From contig JAIXMR010000065.1 of NCBI GenBank assembly GCA_025677835.1, forward strand, positions 62,001-126,000: DNA of 64,000 nucleotides, given 5' to 3'. Position numbers and translations under genes: made by a program. This document shows positions 11,801 through 22,947 of the stretch, piece by piece (position 1 is the first letter of the stretch; the number at the start of each line of letters is the position of its first letter). Below the pieces are notes generated by a model. That model was not told where the DNA came from, did not search any database, and saw only the letters and a program-made list of their open reading frames with translations. The stretch is from Sporodiniella umbellata. Taxonomy: Eukaryota; Mucoromycota; Mucoromycetes; Mucorales; Rhizopodaceae.

Positions 11801-12616
11801 TTGAAGCCTTTAAATGCTGCTTATCGTGTTGATATACAAATGCAAGAGAGGGATCAGAAAATCAATGTTCTAGAATCTCAACTCACAGAGCAAAAGGAAA
11901 CAGTAGCAGATCTAACAATCCGTAACCAAGAGCTAGAAAGCCAGTTGGCAGAACTAAAGCAGCTAGTCATGGGAGAGCAATTAATCATAAGAGAGTTGGA
12001 AGAAAGCAAACAGGAGCTATTTCAATTTTTCACAACAGCTGAAGAGCGTATAGAAGAGTTAGAAACAGAATTGAGCCAGAAGACAAAAGAGATCGAAGAA
12101 AACAAAAAAGCTCATGAGCAAAAGGAAGACAAATTCAGTGTGGAGCTTAATGAACAACAAGAAAAAAACAAAAGCATAACCGAACAACTAAGCATTTTAG
12201 AAAAAGAAAACAAGGACACAAAAGCCAGCTTAAAAGAGAAACAATACATGTTTGACAAAGAGTCAATAGAAAAGAATGGCAAAATTCAAAAGCTAGAACT
12301 AGACTATCAAAGTAATATAGACGCATTTCATGTCGAGATAGAGGATCTGAAAGATCAACTATCTAAAGCGCAAGACCGCTCTGAACTGGACAACAAGCAA
12401 AATCATGACATAATAGCCCAATTAACAATAGAAAAGAATGAACTAAATCAGCAACTGGATACCCGTATAAGTTCACAAAGCGACTATGACAATCTAAAAG
12501 AAGATTGGGATAGTTTGACGGCACTAATTAAGTCTGAGTCTGACCAAGCCAAATCAAGAATTTCTAGATTGGATCAAGCCCTTACTAATTTGAAAACTCA
12601 TTCTTCTGTGAAATAA
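8832..12616 (+). CDS. class II myosin heavy chain with short tail (1104 aa)
   Basis: Actin-based motor of the conventional (class II) type, expected at the cytokinetic ring or septum. Nine exons: 8832-9059, 9153-9266, 9313-9497, 9561-9738, 9790-9949, 10002-10105, 10162-10569, 10629-10805, 10856-12616; the sum is exactly 1105 codons. Motor landmarks in order are an SH3-like N-terminus (KKWVWIEDD), the P-loop GESGAGKT (about 177-184), switch I NNNSSRFGKF, switch [11 protein letters not shown] (about 451-459), [11 protein letters not shown], and [10 protein letters not shown]1 ([14 protein letters not shown]) is followed by a second light-chain site and the class [15 protein letters not shown] neck. 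After that only about 265 residues of heptad-rich coiled coil follow before the stop, whereas fungal myosin II rods are usually much longer. The next gene begins 28 bp downstream, so no hidden rod exons exist. Intron 3 (9498-9560) has a GC donor. Confidence 0.93.
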
Positions 12617-12644
12617 AAAAAAAAAAAAGTTTATTGTTTCTTTT

Positions 12645-15584
12645 TTACATGAAAAGCTGAATAATTTCGCTGGTAGCTTTTTGCATACGATCTTGCCCGA
12701 TTTTTGATTGAATAAGTTTGATGTTTTCACAGACGCCCATAATTTTGCCAACCTCTTGACAGGTCTTTGATCTGAATACAAGCGTACCAAATGCCATTAA
12801 AAATCTATACAAATTTTCATCTTCCGCTTCGTCTTTCAAAAGCTCAACCAATGTGCCTGTAAATCCAAGCATGATTTCGTCTTCTTGATGTGAGCAAAGC
12901 AATACCGCGAAACTAACAATTGAGAATAAGTTGGCTATCTTTGAAAATAATAAAAAAAAAAGCCGCAAAAGCTTATATTCTTACTTGACTGCTAAAGTGC
13001 TCTGTGCTAGCCTTGTCATTTTCGACTTAAATTTACAGCTAATGTCCACTTGCATAACTTCGGCTATCAGGCTTCTTTTGTTCCAGGCAATTTGACGACC
13101 AACGTCCGTATTGAAAAGATTGGCTAGCCCACGGTAAGCCAACATTGCATTTGTTTCACTTCCATCAGAAGAGGTATTAAGCCCACCGACATTTTGCAAA
13201 AACTGAACCAGATCCTGTTGTGGAACAGCAGAGACGATGGATTCAGGACTGTACAGTATGATTAAACGAATGATATCTAAAGCAGGGAATCGTTTGTCTG
13301 CAGACCATTGCGTACTTATTTTAACGAGTACGTCCAATAATGATATATCTAGTGAGGGCGAAGGCGCTTTCACAAAGTTAATAATTTGTTTCAGATGCTC
13401 AATTTCTTGATCTGACAACTGATCAGAGTGAAGTTCGCTGTTAATAGACAAAATTTTGGTTTGTACAGCATCCGGGTTGGCCTGTTTGAGAAGTAGGTAG
13501 CTTTTCTATTGATAAAAAAAAAAAAACCAGGTATCAGTATCTATGGTTTTAACAATGATATATCTTTTTGTTTTGAGTTGGAACTTACGACAGGAAAGAC
13601 ACTGGTGGCGCTTTGGTAGGGGCTGCTTCCAGTGGTAGCCGTACTGGTAAAAGAGGTGGTATTTTGTCCTGGGCGATATGATCCTTGACCAGTGAATGGA
13701 TCGGAATAGGTTGTATTTCTGTCCGCTTGATTGGCACCTGGAGTATACCTACTACCGCCAGTAAATGGATCTTGGTATTGGCTTGACCCAAGATTGACTC
13801 CACTGGTGTTTTTGATGATAAAGTCAGCCACTTGATCCCTAAAAGATTCGTGAAGGTCATGCTTCATCAAAAATTTATCAGCCGCATCGTATGGGTTTTC
13901 TGAGAAAAAAATGATAAATATCTTGGATTCAACAGTAGCCTATGCTTACTTACGAGTAACATTGTAAGGAAGTTTTATGTTGCCATTAGGCCCTGCTCCG
14001 ACATCAATTTCAAATACGTGATCGTACTCCTTCCCTTCGTAAAGCGTCTTTGACCCAGAACCTACACCACCAACAACTTCGCCAATTTTTGTCCAAGATT
14101 GCGTTTGGTTACTCCATTGATGAGCCTCAACGTTTGCGCCTGCGTTTACCATAATCACCTGCCCTTCTTTTGTTCCAGGGCTTGATAATGCTTCTGTCCC
14201 GGGTAGTTTATCTTTATTGATATCGCCTACTTGGTTACTATTATATATTGTAAAGTTAGTTTTTCAAAAAAAAAAAAAAAAGATTGATATCATTATTTAC
14301 GCAGGAATAGCTTGATTGGCCAAGAGCTCATCGTATTCCTGTTTTTTTTTTTAGAAGAGTTTAGCTTAGAAAAAAAAAAGGGGGTGGGGGAGAGGGAGAA
14401 GGAATAATCATACTTTCAAAAGCTGAGCGGAAGCAACTCTCTTTTCATCGCGAGTGAAAACGCGAACAGAAGAGTCACTTCCCCCTACAATAATATCGGC
14501 GTTTGGCAATCCTGCGACAGCCCAAACAGAAATACACGGTTGTTGGAGAGTTTGAACGCACTCGCCATCTAATAAAAATTAATTTTGTTACATGCATTTT
14601 TCAAGTTCTGTACCTCTCCATATGCGAACAGTACGATCCTCTCCTGAAGAAACCAACTCTCCAGTAGTTAAAAGATCGAGAGAGTATACAAATGATGTAT
14701 GCCCACTTAGTTCTTGAAGGCAACTTCCATCTATACTCCAAACACGAAGCGTTCTAGAGTTCAACAGTTTAGTGTTATTTTTGTTTCCTTCATTTTCAAA
14801 CTACCCATCGTTTGAGCATGATGCAAAGGAGTCACTAGAAATCAAAGCCAATCCTCTAACGGCATCTGTATGACCATTGTATACACGTATTTGCTTGTTG
14901 TTTTTCCAAAGGCGAATGGTTTTGTCTGCGGAAGCTGTCAAGATTGTATCGTCGTCTATAGGGAGTACAGCCCAAACTGCTGCCTCATGTCCTTCCAAAA
15001 CATATTTTTGTTGAAACTGTTCCCAGACGATAACCTTCCTGTCGTATTGAAAGACTGTATTTAAAATGCGAGTATAGTACATAATCTCTGGGACTTACTT
15101 ATCCCAGGAACCGGATACAATAAGACCGGAAGAGGTTGTGCGAAGTGTCGTTACGTTTTCAGTGTGTCCAATAAGAGTATAGAGAGGCTCAGCTGGTTTA
15201 CTGGGAAGATGAACAAGAATGAGCTTATCTGATCCACCAGAAACAATCAGGCCTATTCGCATCAAACAAAAAAACAAAAAAGTTTAATATGGATTGATTT
15301 AGGTTTTTCGTCACAGTACCTTCTGGATAAATCTCACTGGGTTGAATTGTAGTCAAAGAATTAACGAAATGTTGGTGTCCTAGATAAGTGTTTTGGATAG
15401 GTTCTGATCGTGACCAAGAGCGCACTGTTTTGTCACGCGAAGCCGATAAAAGTAGATCGTTTGAGGTGGCTGCGACAGCTTTGACCTATAGATATCTAAG
15501 TCTGGTTATGCCAAGGCTGAATCGACTTACATCTTGCTCATGACCGTGAAAAACAGAGGCCAATCGATAAGGTGGAAAAGTCAT
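12645..15584 (-). CDS. DOA1: Doa1/Ufd3/PLAA ubiquitin-binding Cdc48 cofactor (774 aa)
   Basis: WD40 adaptor that binds ubiquitin and Cdc48/p97 and controls ubiquitin homeostasis and sorting. Eleven minus-strand exons: 15584-15531, 15485-15320, 15252-15099, 15038-14805, 14753-14614, 14568-14414, 14338-14301, 14237-13954, 13899-13589, 13505-12985, 12912-12645; the total is 775 codons. The first 300 residues are a WD40 propeller (for example SASRDKTVRSW, SASADKTIRLW, SSGEDRTVRIW). A PFU ubiquitin-binding domain follows (about 315-440, with VFEIDVGAG and PYNVTRQNPYDAADKFL). The PUL armadillo domain that binds Cdc48 fills about 510-774. The last acceptor was chosen because it gives STLAVNFAVLL, the family consensus, and keeps the frame. 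It is convergent with the myosin gene, stop codons 28 bp apart. Confidence 0.94.
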
Positions 15585-15698
15585 TCTATAATGGTTCAAC
15601 CAACAAAAGATAAAAATGCAACGACACGTAATTTTTTTGTACCATTAAAAAGCGTATGTGTTACAGCCAATAGCAGGAACGGATTTTTCTTTCTCCAT

Positions 15699-18583
15699 TC
15701 AATTTTTATTTTCATAAAATGTGCCCAAGTCAATTCGAGTCAATAGCTCCTTTACAAACATGTCAAGACCTTTTCTCGCCTCATTTTTTTGGTACATATG
15801 ACTGAATGTGTTGTTTGTACTGTGCAGTATATTTCCTAATCTCCCAGAGCCCTTTTCCTCTAAAATTTTCAGTAGGCTGACAAAACTCTGTACATGCTTT
15901 TGAAAACAATTGAATACAGAGTGGCATTGGGTCAAAAGCTGTTCTTGATCACGATTTCCGGACTGGTAATCCCTGTCGATTAAGCTTGCAAAGTTCAAGA
16001 TGTCTTGAAGTATAGGCATGAGTACTCCTAACACACGCCTTTGACTTTGCTTTAGAAAGCACTGATACAAAATACGATCCAGAATATGCTCATGGTAATC
16101 CTTGAGCATCTGAGGCTGCATAACGACCGAAGCATAATCCCCTGACTCTGGCTGAGTTTCTCTATTTAAAGAGCTCACTTGCTCCATGAAAATGGACCAT
16201 GTTCCGTCAATGACCATATCGTGAGCATAGGCCTGTAAGGAACGCATAAATTGATCAAACCGAAATCGATAGGTGTTGAGTACATTCAGTGTGCTGTTGT
16301 CAAAACGCATGCTGTTCGACTTGAGTATAGAAAATAGGCGCTTGCAAATAGTTGAAACTCGAAAGATTTGAACAAGAAAGGTGAATATTCGATTGTATTT
16401 TGACTGGATGCTGTCAGTGATGATCAAATTGAGTGGGTATTGGGCAGAGTAGCGTAGCTGTAAAAAATCGAGAGCCCCCAAGTCTATTTTTAAAGTCAGC
16501 CAAAACAGTTTGGGATTGAGTTTGTTTACCGTTGGGGCCTGATTTTGATTTCTCTGGTAGGATATCAAAAGAGAACAGGCTGTGTTCCTCGATCGCTTCG
16601 AGTAGTACAGACCTTAAAGCCAGATTCATATCAAAAGCCTTGGGAGGCCATTGTTTACTTAACTCTAAGCCTATGATATCTTTACTTTTGAATAGAATCG
16701 ACTCAAGGCCGGTCACAAACGTACCCTTTCCCAACAGAAACGTGTCATACAACAAATGAAGGTGGTGCTGAAGTTTGAAATGATGTAAAAAAGAGGACAT
16801 GTATGACTCGTTCAAGATGGGACACCATGTTTGCACTGGTGTGTGGAAGTTTAAGGTGGACATTAGACTGGCGGTGGGTATTAGGTGATTGTTATTTTCA
16901 TTTGTGAAGGCCAAGAGTAGATTCAGGCTTTGGGAGAAGTCACCTAGTAAACGTTTTTCATCCCAGGGTGGCAAGCTTGGCGCTTTGGGAGTTGTGTCCT
17001 CCTTCTCTGTATCCGTCTGCTCCTCTGTCAGGATGGTTCTGTTTTCAAAGAACAGCGTTTTCCCAGAGTTGAATGTTTGGATGGATTTACAGGCCCGGTT
17101 TATCTTTTGGATATACTCTGTCGTTTCGGTTTTCTGAAGCCTGCACTTCAAAAGCAAGTCCCTGTTTAGATTGCAGAGAGGATGGTGGGGTATCGCCCTT
17201 TTCAATAGCTGCAGGGAAACACCTGACCTCAGTACATAAACGGCCAAGTCCAAACTAATAAAAAAAGGCAGCACAGCATTTTGAACAATCTAGAGAAACT
17301 TTAGACACGGAATAGGTTATCATTCAGGCGACACTCACCTGAAATTCTTGAAAGGCATCAAAAGGATTTTCTGTCTTGCAAATAAAAAACTCTTGGTAGA
17401 CATCTTCCTCCACACCGTTTCCGCCATGGACTAACCCTAGCCATTTACTTAATATGGCGAGATAGGGTATGCTGGTGTAAGAAAGAAGTGTGATGCATAT
17501 GTTTCGGTAAAAGGCTGAACTTCCAGAGTGGACAAGATCGAACGCTTGAATTTCATCGTACAACGCATTGAGCAGCCCAGCCCCGAAGGGTAAATTGAAT
17601 CGATAAGGATGTACTTTTTTATCGGACGGCTGGATTATTCAGTTTTGTATTCTAGAACAGGTCTATCCCTACCTCTTCATTCACCTGAATTGAGCACAGG
17701 TCGCACAGACGTTGACATACTGTTAACATACTGCTTGTGTATTGATATAATTTCAATAGTGTCCATTCACTTTTCATATTATCAAGTAAATCGATGAGCG
17801 AATTTTGAATGTTCAATACTAATTCTAGCAGACTACAAGCAAAGGCCACACCTACAGACCCGTATGATCTATGTATCAAAGGATTTGTCAGGGGATGTTT
17901 TTTTGTGTCAACATCACTTTTTGCTCTACCTAGGACTTGATTGACAATGCTTTGCGGCAAACTCGATGGTTTTCATACGACCGCCAAATAACAAGATCTC
18001 TTTGATGATGGGAGTAATGCTCGTTATACTAACGCCAAGAATGCGAACGGATCGCGTGGGTTGAAATCGGTGCAGTATAGGATTCCATTGAAAGTATATT
18101 GAAGGACGGCCTAGGATGGCTTGGATCAAGCCTTCCACTAGCTGTCTCTCTACCACAGTGACATCGTTTTCTGTTTTGATGACCGATTCAAAAAAGCTCA
18201 AGGGAGCCTCTGTTAAATAGGGAGTTTGAATGTTGTGTTTACTGAGTTGTGTTTGTGAATGGGTTGGCCATGGTGAATGCAAAGCATCCCAAGAGAGGGT
18301 GTTGTTCCAAACAGGCTGTTCCTCTTTTTCCGTACTCCATAGATCGAACTCTTCTTTGTCCATGGTGATAAAAGTCTCAGGTTGGGATCCCAAAGAAACA
18401 GATCTTTCATCTTCAACAACAGATCCAATAAGGTCAAAAGGTTCATTAGAAGACAGACTTTTCATTTGAAAAATGTTTGTGTCTACAATCCAATCAATAG
18501 CTAAGCATGAGAATCAAAGAAAAATCACAACTGTAGAGGTAGAAATGTATACCATCTTGCTCAAATGGCCATGGCGGAAACAT
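15699..18583 (-). CDS. gamma-tubulin complex component, Spc97/Spc98 family (877 aa)
   Basis: Subunit of the gamma-tubulin ring complex that nucleates microtubules at spindle pole bodies. Six minus-strand exons (18583-18553, 18500-17930, 17868-17673, 17629-17339, 17289-16530, 16483-15699) join in phase to 878 codons. The N-terminus begins MFPPWPFEQDA. The GRIP1 part contains PYRFNLPFGAGLLNALYDEI and long helices. GRIP2 contains FLLGKGTFVTGLESILF, LDFLQLRYSAQYPLNLIIT and a KYNRIFTFLVQIFRV segment, and the protein ends near ELLTRIDLGTFYE, the usual family C-terminus. Which paralogue (GCP4, GCP5 or GCP6) cannot be settled by eye; the divergent sequence and length suggest a GCP5/GCP6-like accessory subunit and not GCP2/GCP3. 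It lies head-to-tail downstream of the Abp2 gene, with 292 bp of poly(A)/poly(T)-rich sequence between. Confidence 0.85.
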
Positions 18584-18875
18584 AAACAATGATTTTGAGT
18601 GTAAAAAAAAAAAAAAAAAAACAAAAAAACAAAAAAACATTGAACAAAGGACTAGTTTTGAATACTTTTATCGAGGTTGATTTGGCAAGCCTTTTTGGAG
18701 AGGGGAGGGGGGGGGGGAAAGTGATCTATGTTGACATGAGAGAGCTTGGTGGGTACTTTTTTTTTTTTTTTTTTTACATAAAAGAATGTTAGCTTTGTAA
18801 AAATGGATAGAGCCAACAGAGAGAGAAATCTAGTGATTGTGCAATATATTTAATAAATACGAGAACCAAAGTAAA

Positions 18876-21112
18876 CTATTCTTGGTTGTCTTCAAGTAAA
18901 GTGGAATGATGAAGCGTGTTTTGGGAGAGTCTATGTTTCCAGCCTTTGTAAGGCCCATTCTTTTTGAGTTTTTCCAACAAGAGTTGATTGATATACTGTT
19001 GTCCGGATTCGGATAACTTTTCTTGTTGCTTTAGGTTTTTTTTGATAGTATCGATATGTGCATTGAGTCTGGTAACTTCGTTTTGAAGGGAGATGAGTTC
19101 AATACCAAGTGTATGGCAGTTGGGGCAAGATCGGGTGAGGGTTTTTGATTTTCGGGCAGGGATGTCTGTTTCTGGATCCGAGTGTTGTACAGGAGAATCG
19201 GTCAAGGGCTCATCTGGAATCTCGGTGGTGGTGTGTCTGATGAAAGCCCTTGATTTCTTTTCACGTCTTTTTGTTTTCACTTTCAGATCCTCCGGTAGTT
19301 TTCTCTTTTGATCTGTGGGCAAGTCCTCTTCAGATTCAGTAGCATGTCTACGAAGTTTGATAAACACCTCAGCCGCCTGACGCAACTTTTCGGGATCATT
19401 GTCTAGCCGAAGACGTTTCCTGCTTCCTGCTGGGAGTATCATCGGTTTAGGTTCCTCTTCATCCGCCGTCTCCTCCTCCTCCTCCTCTTCTTTTCCCTCC
19501 TTGATTTTACTGGTAATCGAAAAAATGGAGCTATTTCTTGTCGAGTCCGGATCATGAAAATCGTAATCGTTCCCCAACAGGTAATTGAAATAACAATCAA
19601 TCTTGTTTTTCTTCATCCACTTTTTGATTTTCTGCGTGAATTGCGTACGACGTGAGGCATTTTTCACACCGAGCCTACCTACGAGCTGTGACCAAGTTTT
19701 TATCTAGGAACATGTGTAAGCTTTATAGAAAAAAAAAAAAAAAAAAAAAAATAATAGACCCATGTATTATTTTCACCTACATGTCCTTTATGTAAACCAA
19801 CAATGTGTTGATAAAGATCCCAAACAGAATAATCCAGGTCTTGACAATGTGCGTTAGGCAACTTTGTGATTTTTTGTCGTATAAGGTCAGAATCTTCTAG
19901 GCATTTGGGATGGTGATAAACAAAGAACTGAACAAAGCCATCCACCACGGTCTCTTTTGACACGTTGTGGCCTTTGATGGTAATCCGAGTGGGCCGTTTG
20001 TCAAGATCAGGTCCTGGGCTTTCGTTGGTTTCCAGAGGCTTCTTGAAAGACACTGAGGGTTTATCAGAAAAAGGGTTTTCTAAAGACGGCCCGAGACGAG
20101 GCTTTTCCAAGAGAGATTCGCGTGTTAATCTCTCCATGCGGACCCCGTTTAGGCCTACGGACGGAGGTTGAAATGCAAGCTGTCGAAAACTGTAGCCATC
20201 GTGCGCTGTTGACTGCAATGGATCGTAGGCTTGGTGTGGGTTTGGATAAGGTTTGGCTGGATCATACAACGTGGAGTCTATTGGCGCCTGTTGGTTTGGA
20301 TTCCTAGTCTGGCTCCGTCCACCGTTTTCTCGAATGGGGTCTCTCAGTGGTTCAAGTTCTAGATTGGATCTAATTTGGGTGTTTGTTTGGGATGAATTTT
20401 CCTGCATCCATGTGGTTTGCTGATGTGTGGGTGTTTGTTCACCGTGTGTGCTGTTTTTAAAACTGCTCTTTGGATGGGCCAACTCTTGCTTGGGGTGTTC
20501 TGGGTATAGTGGCAAGTGTTTCGGCTGTAGATAGCCTAGGTTTTCATTGTCTGAGTCATTCAACTTTGTATCGCTAGTTTTCAAACCGTAATTTGGATGG
20601 TCCCGATAGGGGAAAATGAAATAAGGTTGCTGTTTTAGATAGTCTTGGTTTGCTGAACCTGCTTTGGGTACTGTGTTTTGTGAGGGGTCGAATGGAAGCC
20701 AATGGGGTTGTATTTGCCGGTGTTGAGAAGGATTCTGTTGTGCTGAATGCACTTTGAACGATGGAGGCTGTTGGTGTTCTGGCGGTTTACGGATGGGTGC
20801 TATAGAGTAGGATAGCTTTGAAAGAGGGTGTGGTAGATAAATAGTTGAAATGGGAGCGTTGGTTGTTGAACTAATGGAAGACGTTGACGGGCCTTGAGAA
20901 AACTCGCTCAACGCTACATACGATGGACTGATGGGTCTGTTTACTTTGACCTGATGAACGCAAGCAGGTTGTATTGCGGTACGTTGTAATGAAGGCATAC
21001 GTTGATTGGAGCTTTCTGAAGTGAAGGGTAATATGTTGATGGGCAGTAGCCTGACTGCATTGTTCTCCTCAAAAAGATTATCTACATCTTGGCAATGTAC
21101 GGTGTTTGTCAT
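18876..21112 (-). CDS. ARS-binding protein 2 (Abp2)-domain protein (719 aa)
   Basis: Probable nuclear DNA-binding protein. Two minus-strand exons, 21112-19781 and 19703-18876, joined in phase 0. Residues 1-370 are Pro/Gln/Ser/His-rich and probably disordered. The conserved block runs about 380-490: VSKETVVDGFVQFFVYHHP, a helical stretch, then IKTWSQLVGRLGV and KKWMKKNKIDCYFNYLLG. From memory this matches the fungal Abp2 family (S. pombe Abp2 binds replication-origin ARS elements), where the same DAYVxFI, KTWTQLALDLGV and RLKRWM...FFEYLLG pattern occurs. Downstream come an acidic run, basic nuclear-localisation-like clusters (RKRLRL, KRREKKSR) and a C-terminal coiled coil preceded by CPNCHTLG. 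The intron splits the domain just before IKTW and contains a long poly(T). Origin binding is inferred from the family only. Confidence 0.8.
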
Positions 21113-21225
21113 TATGTAAAGGCTAAAGTAGGGAAAAGAAAAGAAAAAAAGGAAAAAAGAAAAAAGGGAAGACTACTTGTTTTGCCATCAACTAAACATA
21201 AATATTCGCATATCATGTGCACCAA

Positions 21226-21263
<38 letters not shown>

Positions 21264-21326
21264 TTTTTTTTCTTAGGCATTCAACTGACAAATGGTAGAA
21301 ACTTTTAATCTGAACTTGAAAAAAAA

Positions 21327-21366
<40 letters not shown>

Positions 21367-21857
21367 GATAACTTGAACATGTACTTTTTAGATGGATCTG
21401 CTTTTCTTTTATCCGGATCACTCCAAAGCCCAGGGTGAGATTGAGAAATGCTTAGTTGCCATTGTCAAGACTAGATGGACAAGATAATTCAGGTAGGTAT
21501 TCACTTTTGTACAAAGAAGGCTTATTTACAGTGGATGTATACAGTGAGTGTGAAGAAAGCCAAAGGGGTCTTGACTCATCTGGTAACGTCTGTGCTCTTT
21601 AATTAGAACGCCGACAAGATTATTATTATGATTATTATTATTGTTATTATTTTTTATAGATAACAAGTTTTGATCCATCAAAAGCAAGTTTCCATTTTGG
21701 TAAGGTTAAAGATGACCCAACCTTTTTTTCTCTCCAAAAAAAAAAAAAAAAAAAAAGAAAAAAACGATTTTTTAAAAGGCAGAGGGTATTGTTTTAATAG
21801 CAATGGTGCAAGTGCGTGTGTGTGTGTGTGTGTGTGTGTGGAGAGATGTGAATGTGA
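21113..21857. repeat. intergenic region dense in simple repeats
   Basis: This stretch before the Abp2 gene and after the MIT-like gene contains poly(A) runs, an (AG)n tract at about 21335-21360, an ATT-rich patch near 21621-21655 and a (TG)n tract at about 21814-21840. No coding potential is seen. It should hold the Abp2 promoter. Confidence 0.7.
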
Positions 21858-22682
21858 TTATTTTTGATAACCGGGGGCTTCAGAGTAAGCAAGGCCGGCT
21901 TTGACAAAAGCGGAAAAACCGGTGTAGATAGCGTCTGTGACCAATTGATGGATTTCAAACTGTCGGTCGATTTCCACCGCTTTTGAGAAACCAAAGGTAG
22001 CCAAAGACCAGGTACGTTGACGGATCTGATGTCTCTCATCAATGGCTTGCATGCTGTCGAGAGCAAAATGAAATACACCCGAGACAGCATCTGGAATAGG
22101 GCTTTTCTTTAAAGCGACCGCACCCAGAACGGCGGCGTGGATGACGAGATCAGAAAACTGACTTCGCATGGGTTTTTCCGACGATGGCTGAGCGCTTTCC
22201 TCGGGTTCTTTTTGAGGCTCTTTGAGTTCGAGCTGATGGGCCTGTTTGAGTAGAACGAGCTTTCTTTCCAGGGCGAGTTTAGCGTTTGGGTCCGATTCCA
22301 GAGGTAGAGCAGCCATGATCTTCTCCAGCCCCATCAGGTAGAGGTCGAAGGCCATGGCAGGGTTCGATTGGGATCGATTCATGTCGGTGGCGATATTGAG
22401 AAGGGAGATGCCTTGTTCCACTTGTTGTTTATCGATAGCAGGGCCAAGGCTGATGTCAGGCACGGCAGGGGCGTAGGCACTGGAAAAAGAGGCTCGTTTC
22501 CAGATGCTAGAGAAGCTGTACTTCTTTTCCTGCGCTACTTTCTCATACGGTGGGGGAGGTGCACTCAATGAATAACGAGGGCTTGTGTTGTTTTCTAGTG
22601 TTTTTTCGTTCTCGGTTTCTTTAAACCAGTAATGATTCACCTTGTCTGCTTGGGACAAGACTCGATTGACTAACGTAGTCAT
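21858..22682 (-). CDS. MIT-like domain protein (274 aa)
   Basis: Intronless minus-strand gene. Residues about 85-150 (QGISLLNIATDMNRSQSNP, then AFDLYLMGLEKIMAALPLE) look like a MIT three-helix bundle, the module that binds ESCRT-III tails or localises proteins to endosomes. The N-terminal 60 residues contain Pro-rich APPPPYEK. The C-terminal 90 residues form helices with alternating hydrophobic faces (AVLGAVALKK, FSAFVKAGLAY) that may pack together or associate with membranes. No catalytic domain is present, so it is probably an adaptor. Close relatives are likely uncharacterised fungal proteins. It is divergent from the HAD gene, sharing a 265-bp promoter with two E-boxes. Confidence 0.75.
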   Translation of the reverse strand: MTTLVNRVLSQADKVNHYWFKETENEKTLENNTSPRYSLSAPPPPYEKVAQEKKYSFSSIWKRASFSSAYAPAVPDISLGPAIDKQQVEQGISLLNIATDMNRSQSNPAMAFDLYLMGLEKIMAALPLESDPNAKLALERKLVLLKQAHQLELKEPQKEPEESAQPSSEKPMRSQFSDLVIHAAVLGAVALKKSPIPDAVSGVFHFALDSMQAIDERHQIRQRTWSLATFGFSKAVEIDRQFEIHQLVTDAIYTGFSAFVKAGLAYSEAPGYQK

Positions 22683-22759
22683 AATAAATAATAAAGAATG
22701 GGGGGAAGAAAGAAGAGAAAGAAGAGAAAGAAAATAAATAAAGAAAACCTAATCCATCC

Positions 22760-22765
22760 CACGTG
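22760..22765. promoter_or_regulatory. CACGTG E-box, first copy
   Basis: A palindromic CACGTG lies in the divergent promoter between the MIT-like and HAD genes and is followed by AAGA. bHLH factors of the Cbf1/Pho4/SREBP type recognise this core. Function is inferred from the motif and its duplication. Confidence 0.45.
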
Positions 22766-22874
22766 AAGACGACTTGACATGTGAAAAAAAGAGGGGGGGG
22801 GAAAGCCAACAACAAGCTTTGTCAGCATCAGCTATCCAAGCGTTGTTTTTGAATGTTTATTTTTAGGGCTGTTT

Positions 22875-22880
22875 CACGTG
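22875..22880. promoter_or_regulatory. CACGTG E-box, second copy
   Basis: The second CACGTG again is followed by AAGA, so the two sites share the 10-mer CACGTGAAGA in the same orientation, 115 bp apart. This copy lies 68 bp before the HAD start codon. Confidence 0.45.
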
Positions 22881-22947
22881 AAGATATTCAATCTACCTCT
22901 TTTTCTTTTTCATAAAAATTTTTTCTGGCGGCATTCTAAAAGGGGCG

